DNA of 64,000 nucleotides from Thalassospira xiamenensis M-5 = DSM 17429 (GCF_000300235.2 NZ_CP004388.1:3666001-3730000), one strand, 5' to 3'; numbered from the stretch's first letter, positions 54,973 through 63,935 are shown. The notes: generated by a model from the letters alone, not told the origin. Numbers and translations are program-made.

Positions 54973-57486
54973 GTGAAACATGGTCATAGAGCCATGCAGG
55001 GGTGTGGATTGGCGGAGGGTAGCCTGAAAACACAACGGCTCAGATGGCGTGACCGCTTGTCTGTCAAACAGGCACGTGCCGCTGTCGTTATCACCCTTCT
55101 GATTGGCCTGTTTTTCAGTGTCGTACAGATTGTCTGGGATCTTTATGAAGAACGCAGCCTGATTGACCGAACCGTTAATCAGGTTTTGTCGACGTTGCGC
55201 GAATCCGCAACACAGGCGGCCTATGGCCTTGACGAAACGCTTGCCGCACGCGTGGTGTCGGGCCTGTTTGAATATGAACCGGTTTACAGCGCGACGCTGC
55301 GCGACAATTTCGGAAATGTTCTGGCGCAAAAATCGCGTGCCCCCTCATCATCGGGGCGGTCCGCATTTAGCGAAGTGATGTTTGGCAACAACCAGCAATA
55401 TAACGTGCCGTTGCTGACCGGTGAAAGCCGTGATCTTGTCGGCCATCTGGTCGTTCGGATCGATACCGACTTGATTGCCGATGGTTTCATCAATCGCGCC
55501 ACCCGCATCCTGACGTCGGGCATTTTGCGCAACTTCCTGCTGGGGCTTGCGCTGGTGGCATTCTTTTACCTGACACTCACCAAACCGCTTTTGCGCATTT
55601 CACAGGCCGTCACCGGCATTGATCCAGACAGTCCCGATGCAACCGGGCTGACCGTTCCCCGTCATCATCAACGCGATGAACTGGGCCTTTTGTCTCGGTC
55701 CGTTGCCACACTGGTCGAAGGGATTGCATCAACACTTGGCAAATTGCGCCAGGCCGAACAGCAGATGCGTGATAACGAGTCCCGCCTGCGCGCGATTGTT
55801 CAGAACGTGGCCGATGGCATTCTGACCATCACGCCGAACGGCACCATTGTTGAGTTTAACAATGCATCCTATCCCCTGCTGGGCCTGAAAGAAGGTGAAA
55901 CACCAAAGGGACGGTCGCTTCTGGAATTTATCGCCCCGCGCGCCATTCCGAATTTCGAGGAAAGCCTTGCCGAGCTTTCGGGTCTGGACCTGCGTCATCA
56001 TATCGCAGAGCAGCGCCTGACGCTGCCGCTGGTACGGATGGACAAGACCGAGATCGAGGTAAGCGCCGCATTTCGCCCGATCCCCGATGCGCAAACACCG
56101 CTGATTACGGTTGTTCTTCACGATATCACCGCGCGCAAACGCTATGAGGAACAACTGGTCTATATGGCCAATCACGATGCGCTGACCAACCTGCCCAATC
56201 GCAGCATGCTGGAATACAGCCTTAAATCAGCACTTGAGAATCACAAACGTGATGCCGCGAGCCCGCATGACCGGGCAACCGCGATCCTGTTTATCGATCT
56301 GGACCGGTTCAAGCTGATCAATGACAGCCTTGGTCACAATGTCGGTGATTTGCTGCTTAAGGCCGTGGCGGACCGTTTGCGCCGGGTGATCAGCCGACAG
56401 GAAATCATCGGCCGACTGGGCGGGGACGAGTTCCTGATTATCATCCCGCGCCTGCGCGAAACACAGGATGCCGCCACACTTTCGCAGGCGGTTCTGGATG
56501 CGCTGGCCCCGGCCTTTGATATTCAGGGGCGGCACTTGTTCATCACACCGTCAATCGGCATCGCCCTTTGCCCGGCGGATGGCGATGATTTCCCGACCCT
56601 GATGCGCAATGCCGATACGGCGATGTATAGTGCAAAGGCCCGTGGCGGCGGGACCTATCACTTCTTTACCAAGACGATGAATGAAAGTGCGGTTGCGCGG
56701 CTTGCCATTGAAAATGACCTGCGCGAAGCCCTGAAAGAGGGACAGTTCGAACTTTATTACCAGCCAAAGATCGAACTGCTATCAGGCAAGCTTGCCGGGC
56801 TTGAGGCCTTGATCCGCTGGAACCAGCCGGGGCGTGGCTTTATATCACCAATGCAGTTCATCCCGGTGGCCGAGGAAACCGGACTGATTGGCAAGATCGG
56901 CGAATGGGTATTGCGCCGGGTCTGTGATCAGATCCGCGAATGGGATCTGCTGGGTCTGCCGCCGGTCAGCATTGCGGTCAATCTGTCCCCCAGACAATTG
57001 ATCGAAGGCCGGATCACAGAAACGATTTCCCGCATCCTTGATGAAACCGCAACACCGGCATCACGCATCGTTCTTGAAATCACTGAAACCGTGATGATGC
57101 ATGAAATCAAACGATCGGCATCAATCCTTGATGAATTGCGCAAGCTTGGCCTGCAGATCGCAATTGACGATTTCGGGACGGGTTATTCGTCGCTGGCCTA
57201 TCTGAAACGATTGCCGATCAATTCGATCAAGATCGACCGGTCGTTTGTCCGCGATGTGACGACCGATCCCGACGATGCGGCGATCACCAACACGATTATC
57301 ATCATGGGGCACAATCTTGGCCTGAAGGTGGTTGCAGAAGGGGTTGAAACACAGGAACAGCTTGAATTCCTTCGCGAACATGGCTGCGACGAAATCCAGG
57401 GCTTCCTGATTTCCGAACCACGACCGGCCAATATCACAGCCAGACAGATCGAACAGCTTTCGCGCACGGTTGCGTCTATTCTATAA
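54973..57486 (+). CDS. membrane GGDEF-EAL cyclic di-GMP protein with PAS domain
   Basis: Putative diguanylate cyclase/phosphodiesterase, 837 residues. TM1 lies at about 36-56, a periplasmic sensor region up to ~185, TM2 near 186-206, a linker/HAMP-like segment, a PAS domain about 265-395 (AIVQNVADGILTITPNGTIV), the GGDEF domain about 395-565 with GRLGGDEF (GGDEF at ~482-486, intact) and the EAL domain from ~575 with EAL at 611-613 and DDFGTGYSS. Both domains look active. The GTG start is uncertain (ATG 54994 possible). First gene of a signalling cluster with CheY-like, CheC-like and kinase genes. Confidence 0.92.
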   Translation: MKHGHRAMQGCGLAEGSLKTQRLRWRDRLSVKQARAAVVITLLIGLFFSVVQIVWDLYEERSLIDRTVNQVLSTLRESATQAAYGLDETLAARVVSGLFEYEPVYSATLRDNFGNVLAQKSRAPSSSGRSAFSEVMFGNNQQYNVPLLTGESRDLVGHLVVRIDTDLIADGFINRATRILTSGILRNFLLGLALVAFFYLTLTKPLLRISQAVTGIDPDSPDATGLTVPRHHQRDELGLLSRSVATLVEGIASTLGKLRQAEQQMRDNESRLRAIVQNVADGILTITPNGTIVEFNNASYPLLGLKEGETPKGRSLLEFIAPRAIPNFEESLAELSGLDLRHHIAEQRLTLPLVRMDKTEIEVSAAFRPIPDAQTPLITVVLHDITARKRYEEQLVYMANHDALTNLPNRSMLEYSLKSALENHKRDAASPHDRATAILFIDLDRFKLINDSLGHNVGDLLLKAVADRLRRVISRQEIIGRLGGDEFLIIIPRLRETQDAATLSQAVLDALAPAFDIQGRHLFITPSIGIALCPADGDDFPTLMRNADTAMYSAKARGGGTYHFFTKTMNESAVARLAIENDLREALKEGQFELYYQPKIELLSGKLAGLEALIRWNQPGRGFISPMQFIPVAEETGLIGKIGEWVLRRVCDQIREWDLLGLPPVSIAVNLSPRQLIEGRITETISRILDETATPASRIVLEITETVMMHEIKRSASILDELRKLGLQIAIDDFGTGYSSLAYLKRLPINSIKIDRSFVRDVTTDPDDAAITNTIIIMGHNLGLKVVAEGVETQEQLEFLREHGCDEIQGFLISEPRPANITARQIEQLSRTVASIL

Positions 57487-57551
57487 TCGGCCCTATCCTT
57501 GCGGATGATGCCTGATACAACAAGAACACAAACCGAAAATCAGAGAAAAAC

Positions 57552-57926
57552 ATGTCCCAGAATCGATCCGTCCTGCTTGTCGATGACAGCAAATTTGCCA
57601 GACTGCTGGTAAAGGCCTTTATCACCAGCAACTATGCCGACTGGCGGGTGGACGAGGCCGAAGAAGCCGAAAAAGCCCAGGCAATGGCCGCCGAGCATGC
57701 CTATGATTACCTTCTGATCGATTTCAACATGCCGGGCATGAACGGGCTCGAATTGGGGGAAAAGCTGCGCGCGGCTTATCCCGATGCTGCAATTGCGCTT
57801 CTGACAGCCAATATACAGAAGGAAATCCAGAACAAGGCCCACGGGCTTGGCATGGACTTTCTGGCAAAACCGCCAACCGAAGAAAAGATTTGCGATTATC
57901 TGAAGGGCAAGGAAGCCGGGCGATGA
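57552..57926 (+). CDS. CheY-like single-domain response regulator
   Basis: Stand-alone receiver, 124 residues. It has the acidic pair DD at 11-12, the phospho-acceptor D57 (LLIDFNMPGMNG), T84 in LLTAN and K106 in FLAKPP. No output domain is present, so it acts by protein binding. It overlaps the CheC-like gene by four bases (ATGA), so the two are translated together; the CheC-like protein is the likely phosphatase or partner. The kinase at 58564 is the likely phosphodonor. Confidence 0.92.
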   Translation: MSQNRSVLLVDDSKFARLLVKAFITSNYADWRVDEAEEAEKAQAMAAEHAYDYLLIDFNMPGMNGLELGEKLRAAYPDAAIALLTANIQKEIQNKAHGLGMDFLAKPPTEEKICDYLKGKEAGR

Positions 57927-58549
57927 TCGACCTTAGCGAGCTTGAACACGACACAATCAGCGAATTGATCAATATCGGGGTCGGCCGTGCTGCCGCGTCC
58001 CTGTCGGAAATGGTTGATCAGCCGGTGGAACTGACAGTTCCGACGATCACCTTTGTCGAAAGGTTTTCCGATTCAAACCTGACATCTTCGCCCGAAGAAG
58101 TGGTTTCCGCCGTCAGCCAGTCATTCGATGGCCCGTTCAAGGGCGAGGCGATGCTGGTTTTCCCGGAAAAGCGCAGCCTTGAACTGGTGCGGCGGTTGCT
58201 TAAGGTTGATGTGCCGCTCGATACCCTGACCGATCTTGAACAGGAAGCCCTGATGGAGGTCGGCAACATCATCCTCAATGCCTGCCTTGGCAGCATTGCC
58301 AACGTGCTGGGCGAGCCGATCAATTGTTCGATGCCGACATTTCGCAAACGCGAAACCCGTGCATTGTTAAATGAAGACACCGCATTTGATGCCGCGTCTG
58401 GCAAGATGCCGGTTCTGATGATCCTGCATGTGCAATTCATGCTGCGCCAGAACGATATTGATGGCTATGTGCTGTTTGTCATGGATCTTGACTCCATCCA
58501 AACCCTGAAGGAACTGGTACGACGCTTCCTTGAAAACGCACTTGGTTGA
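57923..58549 (+). CDS. CheC-like phosphatase
   Basis: CheC/CheX/FliY-type chemotaxis phosphatase family, 208 residues. Two active-site helices are present: the first has E14 and N17 in ISELINIGVGRAA, the second has E112 and N115 in LMEVGNIILNA. These are the residues that dephosphorylate CheY-P. AAGGAAG lies seven bases before the ATG at 57923; the longer frame from 57890 lies inside the receiver gene. Coupled to the CheY-like gene; no MCP, CheA or CheW gene is in the window. Confidence 0.88.
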   Translation: MIDLSELEHDTISELINIGVGRAAASLSEMVDQPVELTVPTITFVERFSDSNLTSSPEEVVSAVSQSFDGPFKGEAMLVFPEKRSLELVRRLLKVDVPLDTLTDLEQEALMEVGNIILNACLGSIANVLGEPINCSMPTFRKRETRALLNEDTAFDAASGKMPVLMILHVQFMLRQNDIDGYVLFVMDLDSIQTLKELVRRFLENALG

Positions 58550-58563
58550 CGGGCAGCGCCAAG

Positions 58564-60165
58564 ATGACAAACCCTACCCCCCCGATTGTCGATATCAAGA
58601 ATGCCGCCGAGGCCGCCGACCTATACAGCAATCTGCTTGATACTGCCGATGTCGGATTGGTGGTGATCGGGTCGGATCATGCCATCTGTCACTGGAACCA
58701 GTGGATGCAAAGCCGGTCGGGTATTCCGGCCGATCAGGCCATTGGCAAACGGCTGAGTGCGGTTTTCACCGAAACACGTTTGGGGCGGCTCTGCCAAGCA
58801 ATCAAGGATTGCCTGGAATTCGGCATGCCTGCGGTGATTTCGCCGTCACTTAATCAAGGTGCGCTGCCGCTTCGCCCATTGCCGCAATTTGCCGCAACAT
58901 TTGACCGCATGGAACAATCCATTCGCGTTCATCCGATTACGACATCGCGCGGCGAAAAGCTGTGTTCACTGACCGTGCGTGATGTGACCCTTGCCGTGCA
59001 GCGTGACCGGCTTTTGCGCCAACAGGCTGCCGAACTGGCCGACCTGGTCACCCAGACCCGACGTAGCGAGGACCGCACGCGCGCGATTTTGCAAAACACA
59101 ATTGATGCCATTCTGGTCGCATCTGATGACGGCAACATAGAACCGCTGAATGCCCGCGCACAGGAACTTTGCGGCCCGGAAGGCGACCCGGAACTCAGCA
59201 ACATTATCCGGTTTCTGCTGCCTGATAGCGAACATACCCCGCCACAACGCCCGACCGCCGACAGGTTACTGACCGATCTGGGGACCGGCGTGATCGAGGT
59301 TCTGGCATGCACCCCAAATGGCCGCAACGTGCCGCTTGAAGTTGCGATCAGTCATTTTTCGGCAGACGGGCGATATCATTACATCATCACGCTTCGCGAT
59401 ATTTCCCAGCGCAAACGCCATGAAATGGAAATCCAGCGCACCATGGCGGAACTGGAACGTTCCAACAGCGAACTTGAACAATTCGCCTATGCGGCGTCCC
59501 ACGATTTGCAGGAACCGCTTCGCATGGTGTCAAGCTATACACAGCTGATTGCGCGGCGATACAAGGATCAGCTTGACGAAACCGCAGATGAATTCATCCA
59601 TTATGCGGTTGATGGCACCCAGCGCATGCAGCGCATGATCGACGACCTTCTGACCCTGTCGCGGGTCGGACGGCATGGCAAACCGTTCAATGCGGTCCCC
59701 CTTGATAGTCTGTTTGATGCGATTGCCGCCAATTTCCGGCGCGCAGGCCTTGGTCCGGCGGGCAATATCGTGCGTGACGGGTTCCTGCCAACCGTAACCG
59801 GGGATGCCAGCCAGCTTTTGCTGCTGTTTCAGAATCTTGTTTCGAATGGCCTTAAATACAGCGACCCTGACAAGGGTGAAGTCCGGATTTATGCCACCGA
59901 AACCGATGAAAGCTGGAAGGTTTTCGTTGCCGATAACGGCATCGGGATCGAACCGCAATATCACGCGACAATCTTTGAAATCTTCAAACGCCTGCACGGT
60001 TATGGTGAATATGCCGGGACAGGGATCGGTCTTGCGATCTGCAAAAAGATCGTCGACCGGCATGGCGGAACGATTTCGGTAGAAAGTGAACCGGGCAAAG
60101 GCAGCACGTTCTGCGTTGAATTGCCGAAAGAATTGCCGATTGTGATCCCGCCAGAAAGCATGTAG
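58564..60165 (+). CDS. soluble PAS-domain sensor histidine kinase
   Basis: Cytoplasmic kinase, 533 residues, no membrane segment. PAS 1 spans about 20-145 (LLDTADVGLVVIGSDHAICH), PAS 2 about 175-285 (ILQNTIDAILVASDDGNIEP), HisKA has H313 in FAYAASHDLQEPLRM, and the ATPase domain has LVSNGLKYSD (N box), VADNGIGIEP (G1) and GTGIGLAICKK (G2). A DLQEP-type H-box is characteristic of the HisKA subgroup found with phytochromes and many soluble kinases. Follows the CheC-like gene after 15 bases and is the likely kinase of the CheY-like receiver. Start at ATG 58564; TTG 58546 possible. Confidence 0.92.
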   Translation: MTNPTPPIVDIKNAAEAADLYSNLLDTADVGLVVIGSDHAICHWNQWMQSRSGIPADQAIGKRLSAVFTETRLGRLCQAIKDCLEFGMPAVISPSLNQGALPLRPLPQFAATFDRMEQSIRVHPITTSRGEKLCSLTVRDVTLAVQRDRLLRQQAAELADLVTQTRRSEDRTRAILQNTIDAILVASDDGNIEPLNARAQELCGPEGDPELSNIIRFLLPDSEHTPPQRPTADRLLTDLGTGVIEVLACTPNGRNVPLEVAISHFSADGRYHYIITLRDISQRKRHEMEIQRTMAELERSNSELEQFAYAASHDLQEPLRMVSSYTQLIARRYKDQLDETADEFIHYAVDGTQRMQRMIDDLLTLSRVGRHGKPFNAVPLDSLFDAIAANFRRAGLGPAGNIVRDGFLPTVTGDASQLLLLFQNLVSNGLKYSDPDKGEVRIYATETDESWKVFVADNGIGIEPQYHATIFEIFKRLHGYGEYAGTGIGLAICKKIVDRHGGTISVESEPGKGSTFCVELPKELPIVIPPESM

Positions 60166-60170
60166 CTTTC

Positions 60171-60188
60171 GTTTACGTAAGCGTAAAC
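60171..60188. promoter_or_regulatory. perfect palindromic operator upstream of the MerR gene
   Basis: GTTTACG (60171-60177) and CGTAAAC (60182-60188) with a 4-base spacer. The TTTACG/CGTAAA half-sites resemble LiuR operators of proteobacteria. It lies 14 bases before the MerR ATG and just after the kinase stop, suggesting autoregulation. Confidence 0.65.
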
Positions 60189-60202
60189 CTGAACGGGATG
60201 TC

Positions 60203-60586
60203 ATGAGCGACAATTATTCCATCACCGACCTTGCCCGCGAGTTCGACGTCACGACCCGTACCATCCGTTTTTACGAGGATCAGGAACTGATCGCCCCGGC
60301 CCGTCAGGGGCAGACCCGCATTTACAGCCATCGCGACCGGGTGCGCCTGCGCCTGATCATGCGGGGCAAGCGGCTTGGCTTTTCGCTTAAGGAAATCCGC
60401 GATCTGCTTGATCTCTATGACACCGACCGCAGCGAAATCATGCAGTTGACCATCCTTGTCGACAAGATCAATGAACGCCGCGACACGCTGCGCAAACAGC
60501 GTCAGGATATCGATGCGACACTTGATGAGCTCGATAAGCTTGAAGAAACCTGTCAGGAAGAATTGACCCGCAAATCGGGGAACTGA
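60203..60586 (+). CDS. MerR family regulator, LiuR-like
   Basis: DNA-distorting regulator, 127 residues. The N-terminal MerR winged helix (SITDLAREFDVTTRTIRFYE, then DQELIAPARQGQTRIYSHRD) is followed by a helical dimerisation coiled coil (LDLYDTDRSEIMQLTILVDK). There are no metal-binding cysteines, which fits the LiuR-type subgroup that controls branched-chain amino acid and acyl-CoA degradation. No liu genes are in the window, so targets are elsewhere. GGGA precedes the ATG. Confidence 0.88.
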   Translation: MSDNYSITDLAREFDVTTRTIRFYEDQELIAPARQGQTRIYSHRDRVRLRLIMRGKRLGFSLKEIRDLLDLYDTDRSEIMQLTILVDKINERRDTLRKQRQDIDATLDELDKLEETCQEELTRKSGN

Positions 60587-60614
60587 TCTGCACTGTTGTG
60601 TGCCTTGACGTGGT

Positions 60615-60647
60615 CAGGGGGCAGGGGGCAGGGGTCAGGGGTCAGGA
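60615..60647 (+). repeat. tandem heptanucleotide repeat
   Basis: Four copies of CAGGGGG/CAGGGGT (60615-60642) plus a partial fifth (CAGGA). It lies downstream of MerR and covers the stop codon of the minus-strand DUF454 gene (60642-60644). The array is too short for certainty that it varies, but its period and purity are unusual in this window. Confidence 0.7.
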
Positions 60648-61064
60648 GCCTGCACCCGGCTCCCCGCCCTGCGTCTGTACCTGTGCCATCGGCATCGATG
60701 CGGGCAGACGCGACGGGCGCGACAGGATAAAACAGCTGACCGGGATCGCGACAAGCAACTGGATCATCACCACCCAGCGGTTTTCGACAAAGATCAGGGA
60801 TGCGGCAATCACCACGACAAAGGCCGACATCGCCATGATCTTGGCCCGGCGATGGATCACGCCATGTTCGTTCCAGTGCCGGATCGACGGACCAAAATGC
60901 GGATGATTGTAAATCCACGCATGCAGGCGCGGTGACCCTTTGCTAAACAGCCAGGCGGCCAGCAGCATGAAGGGGGTGGTCGGCAGAATTGGCAGAAATG
61001 CGCCAATAATTCCAAGCCCTACCGAAAGCCAGCCCAAGGCCAGATAAAGATACGATACCTGCAC
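60642..61064 (-). CDS. DUF454 (YbaN) family membrane protein
   Basis: Small inner-membrane protein, 140 residues, with hydrophobic segments LYLALGWLSVGLGIIGAFLP, TTPFMLLAAWLF and the pair near 78-110. The motif FLPILPTTPFMLLAA and the soluble loop RLHAWIYNHPHFGP are characteristic of the family, whose function is unknown. The C-terminal tail is Pro/Gln/Gly rich and ends within the first heptamer of a tandem repeat. Convergent with the MerR gene. Confidence 0.88.
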   Translation of the reverse strand: MQVSYLYLALGWLSVGLGIIGAFLPILPTTPFMLLAAWLFSKGSPRLHAWIYNHPHFGPSIRHWNEHGVIHRRAKIMAMSAFVVVIAASLIFVENRWVVMIQLLVAIPVSCFILSRPSRLPASMPMAQVQTQGGEPGAGS

Positions 61065-61228
61065 GTCTTATTTCCTGTTTACAGCCCTGCCCGCCCCTGA
61101 CAGGGTAAGTGCCTTCAATGTAGGTGGAATGCCATTGTTTTTCAATCAACAGCACCCACCGGTTTTCGGGCTTCTGCCGTGCGGGTTCGCCGCATAACTT
61201 GCCGCCCCTATTACTTAGACGATCCGCC

Positions 61229-61645
61229 ATGCTCGAAATCTCAAATGATCTTTATCTTGATGAACGCCATCTGCAATTCCAGTTCGTGCGCGCATCCGGA
61301 CCGGGCGGCCAGAACGTCAACAAAGTATCGACCGCGGTACAGATGCGCGTGCGTATTGATGACCTGACGGAATTGCCGCAACGCGTGCGTGATCGCCTGC
61401 GTGAATTGGCTGGCAGCAGGCTGACCAATGACGGGGAAATCATCTTTGACGCGCAGCGTTATCGCACCCAGGAACGGAACAAGCAGGATGCCATCGAACG
61501 GCTTCTGGCCCTGTTGCGCAAGGCCGCCGAACGCAAGAAATTCCGCGTCAAAACCCGCCCGTCTCTATCGGCCAAACGCAAACGGGTCGACACGAAAAAG
61601 AAACGCGGCGACGTAAAGAAAATGCGCCAGAGGCCGATGGATTAG
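61229..61645 (+). CDS. arfB: ArfB (YaeJ) peptidyl-tRNA hydrolase, ribosome rescue
   Basis: Release-factor-like hydrolase that frees ribosomes stalled at the end of broken mRNAs, 138 residues. The GGQ motif lies in SGPGGQNVNKVSTAVQMR, followed by the single catalytic domain and a long basic C-terminal tail (about 100-138, KKKRGDVKKMRQRP) that enters the mRNA channel. ATG 61229 gives the family N-terminus MLEISNDLYLDERHLQFQF; the frame opens back to a GTG at 61124. It is divergent from the DUF454 gene. Confidence 0.95.
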   Translation: MLEISNDLYLDERHLQFQFVRASGPGGQNVNKVSTAVQMRVRIDDLTELPQRVRDRLRELAGSRLTNDGEIIFDAQRYRTQERNKQDAIERLLALLRKAAERKKFRVKTRPSLSAKRKRVDTKKKRGDVKKMRQRPMD

Positions 61646-61659
61646 GCCGCAGATACCGG

Positions 61660-62253
61660 TCAGGACAGCGGGCATTTATGCAGCCAGTCATCCATCAAGG
61701 CAGCCATTTCCGAATTTTCCACACCCGCCTGTGACAGCGATTGCCAGGTCGAGAACTGCACCGCATGTCGCGCAACCGCTTGGCACATCTTGCCCTTGCG
61801 CCGTTCGGCAGGCAGGCTTGCCAGTGCATCGGCAGACAACATGTCGAGATAGCCATCAAAGCCCTTCATCTGTTCATGAAGGGCTGCGACATTTTCCCGA
61901 TCACGATAGCAATGATCCCACATATAAGCCGTTTCACCATAATAGTGATAAAGCATGCTCAGTATCGCGAGGCCCCAGTCAACTGGTGCCACCGACTCGC
62001 GCCACGATGCGGGATCGGGTGGCGGGTTAAGGCTCCGCCAATGTGACGAGCACGCATCAAGCAGTTCATTTTCTTCGGGAAAATGCCGATAGACCGTCAA
62101 ACGCTGCACCCCGGCGCGGTCTGCAATCGCGCTGATGGTGGTGCGTGCCGGGCCGACTTCGCCATGCAATTTCATCGCAGCTTCGAGAATCTTGAGGCGC
62201 GTTTCGTCTTCTTTTTCTGCGCGTAATGTCTTGTTGTATTTTCGTTTTTCCAT
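61660..62253 (-). CDS. TetR family transcriptional regulator
   Basis: Repressor of 197 residues. The N-terminal HTH (RLKILEAAMKLHGEVGPART, then ISAIADRAGVQRLTVYRHFP) matches TetR, and the C-terminal helical domain carries a ligand pocket (MLYHYYGETAYMWDHCYRDR). Divergent from the thioesterase gene across 282 bases that include a 12-bp AT-rich palindrome (62275-62286), a possible operator. No ribosome-binding site is evident before the ATG. Confidence 0.9.
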   Translation of the reverse strand: MEKRKYNKTLRAEKEDETRLKILEAAMKLHGEVGPARTTISAIADRAGVQRLTVYRHFPEENELLDACSSHWRSLNPPPDPASWRESVAPVDWGLAILSMLYHYYGETAYMWDHCYRDRENVAALHEQMKGFDGYLDMLSADALASLPAERRKGKMCQAVARHAVQFSTWQSLSQAGVENSEMAALMDDWLHKCPLS

Positions 62254-62535
62254 TTAATAAAACATCACTGTTCTTTTAAATTTAAACCAAAGGAACTGCG
62301 TTCTTCATTTTAAATGAACACATATGATCATTCACTTTTTGGCAGTTCCCCAAAGAGCCACAAAATACAAATGATGCAGCCCAACCCTGAATTTAACCAT
62401 CATCACCAGCTTTGCCGAAATGAGCAAGATGAACCTTCGGGACATCCCGGTTCGTATTGCGGATTTCCAATCCGGATTTGCAAGCAGCCAACCGGGTTTC
62501 TATAACTGTCATGGAATGACACAGGATTTGCCAAC

Positions 62536-63318
62536 ATGACAATCCAATGGGACGAAATTGCCAAGCCCGCCCTGCCCGCCAATTGCGGATGGCGCGGGAC
62601 CTACCGGGTGCGTTATTCGGAAATTGGCGATAACGGCCTTGCGATGTTGCCGGCCCTGGCCGATTACATGCAAGACGCCGCTGGTTGGGGCGCACGCATC
62701 CTGAAACTCGCCTATGACGACACGGTTGATAAAGGCATGGCATGGGTGCTGGCGCGGATGGTCATTCATGTCCGACGCTATCCCGGCAATGGCGAGGATA
62801 TCATTGTCGAAACATGGCCATCGGGTGTTGCACGGCGCGTGGCGACCCGTGATTTCCGTTTGATCGACAGCAGCGGTGATGTGATTGCGGTCGCGCAAAG
62901 CTTCTGGGTGATGTTTGACCTGCTGGAACGGCGCGCGGCAAGCTGGCCCGACTGGATCGAAGAACGGCTGCCAAAACCGCCCGGCCCGAAACTGATCGAA
63001 CCACCATTCCGGCCGCCCTTCACCACCGACCCGTTACCCGAAATCGACAGCATAAAGGCCCGCCCATCCGATCTTGACCTGTATGGGCATGTCAATAATG
63101 TGCGCCTGATGCAGTGGGTGCTTGGCGCAACCGGTGCGGATTCAAAACCGGACTTCCATCCCGAAAGCATCGATATCCAGTTCCGCACCGAATGCCGGGT
63201 TCAGGAACGGGTCACGGTGCGCCAGAAGGACGGATTTGCCGCGATTACACGTGATGGCGACGGGGTTGATCTGGTCCGTGCGCACGTCGTGCCCAAAAAC
63301 CGTACCGCATTAGCCTAG
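62536..63318 (+). CDS. acyl-ACP thioesterase family protein
   Basis: Double hot-dog fold thioesterase, 260 residues, of the FatA/FatB-like bacterial group that hydrolyses acyl-ACP or acyl-CoA. The first hot-dog has RVRYSEIGDNGLAMLPALAD and ADYMQDAAGWGA; the second has ARPSDLDLYGHVNNVRLMQW, with the catalytic Asp/His/Asn cluster. AGGA precedes the ATG. Its stop lies three bases from the convergent rnhB stop. The TetR gene is divergent and a possible regulator. Confidence 0.88.
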   Translation: MTIQWDEIAKPALPANCGWRGTYRVRYSEIGDNGLAMLPALADYMQDAAGWGARILKLAYDDTVDKGMAWVLARMVIHVRRYPGNGEDIIVETWPSGVARRVATRDFRLIDSSGDVIAVAQSFWVMFDLLERRAASWPDWIEERLPKPPGPKLIEPPFRPPFTTDPLPEIDSIKARPSDLDLYGHVNNVRLMQWVLGATGADSKPDFHPESIDIQFRTECRVQERVTVRQKDGFAAITRDGDGVDLVRAHVVPKNRTALA

Positions 63319-63320
63319 GA

Positions 63321-63935
63321 TCAGGACAGAATTCCGAGCAATTCGGCAATCGGTCTGAAACTGCGACGGTGATGCAGGGTCGGGCCAACAATGCCAAGCC
63401 CGTCCATATGCTTTTTCACCCCATAACCGGCATTGCCATCCCAGCCGAAATGCGGATAGCGCACGGCAAGGCGGGTCATGGCGCGGTCGCGCACGACCTT
63501 GGCAACGATGGATGCCGCCGCGATGGATAATGATCTGCCATCGCCCTTGATGACCGTTTCCACCGCACACGGCAGCCCCGGGTCACGATTGCCATCCACC
63601 AGCGCCTGATCGGGGCATTGCGGCAAACGCGCCACCGCGCGGCGCATGGCAACATAGGTCGCCTGAAGGATATTGATCCGGTCGATTTCACGGACCGATG
63701 CCGCGCCTATACCAACCTCGGCACATCCCATGATCAGGTCAAACAAAAGATCGCGTTTCTTGACCGACAGCTTTTTGGAATCGTTGAGTTCCCCCAGAAG
63801 GATGTCAGGCAGCCGTTCATCACGCGGCAGGATCACGGCCGCGGCAACCACCGGCCCGGCAAGCGGCCCGCGGCCGACCTCGTCGATCCCGGCGATGCGT
63901 CCGCGATATTGATCCTCGATGCTGAAATCCGGCAT
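63321..63935 (-). CDS. rnhB: ribonuclease HII
   Basis: Endonuclease that cuts RNA-DNA hybrids at misincorporated ribonucleotides, 204 residues. The N-terminal GIDEVGRGPLAGPVVAAA carries the catalytic Asp and Glu, LNDSKKLSVKKRDLL follows, and VDGN and ASIVAKVVRDRAM hold further active-site residues. The GYG-x-K-x-H motif GYGVKKHMDGL is intact. ATG 63935 has AGG six bases upstream; an earlier in-frame ATG at 63965 would add ten residues. Nothing is seen in the remaining bases to 64000. Confidence 0.95.
   Translation of the reverse strand: MPDFSIEDQYRGRIAGIDEVGRGPLAGPVVAAAVILPRDERLPDILLGELNDSKKLSVKKRDLLFDLIMGCAEVGIGAASVREIDRINILQATYVAMRRAVARLPQCPDQALVDGNRDPGLPCAVETVIKGDGRSLSIAAASIVAKVVRDRAMTRLAVRYPHFGWDGNAGYGVKKHMDGLGIVGPTLHHRRSFRPIAELLGILS

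Noticed and set aside
62314-62505. 63-residue plus-strand frame before the thioesterase
   Set aside because: No ribosome-binding site, His/Gln/Pro-rich composition, and it lies in the divergent regulatory gap; probably chance.
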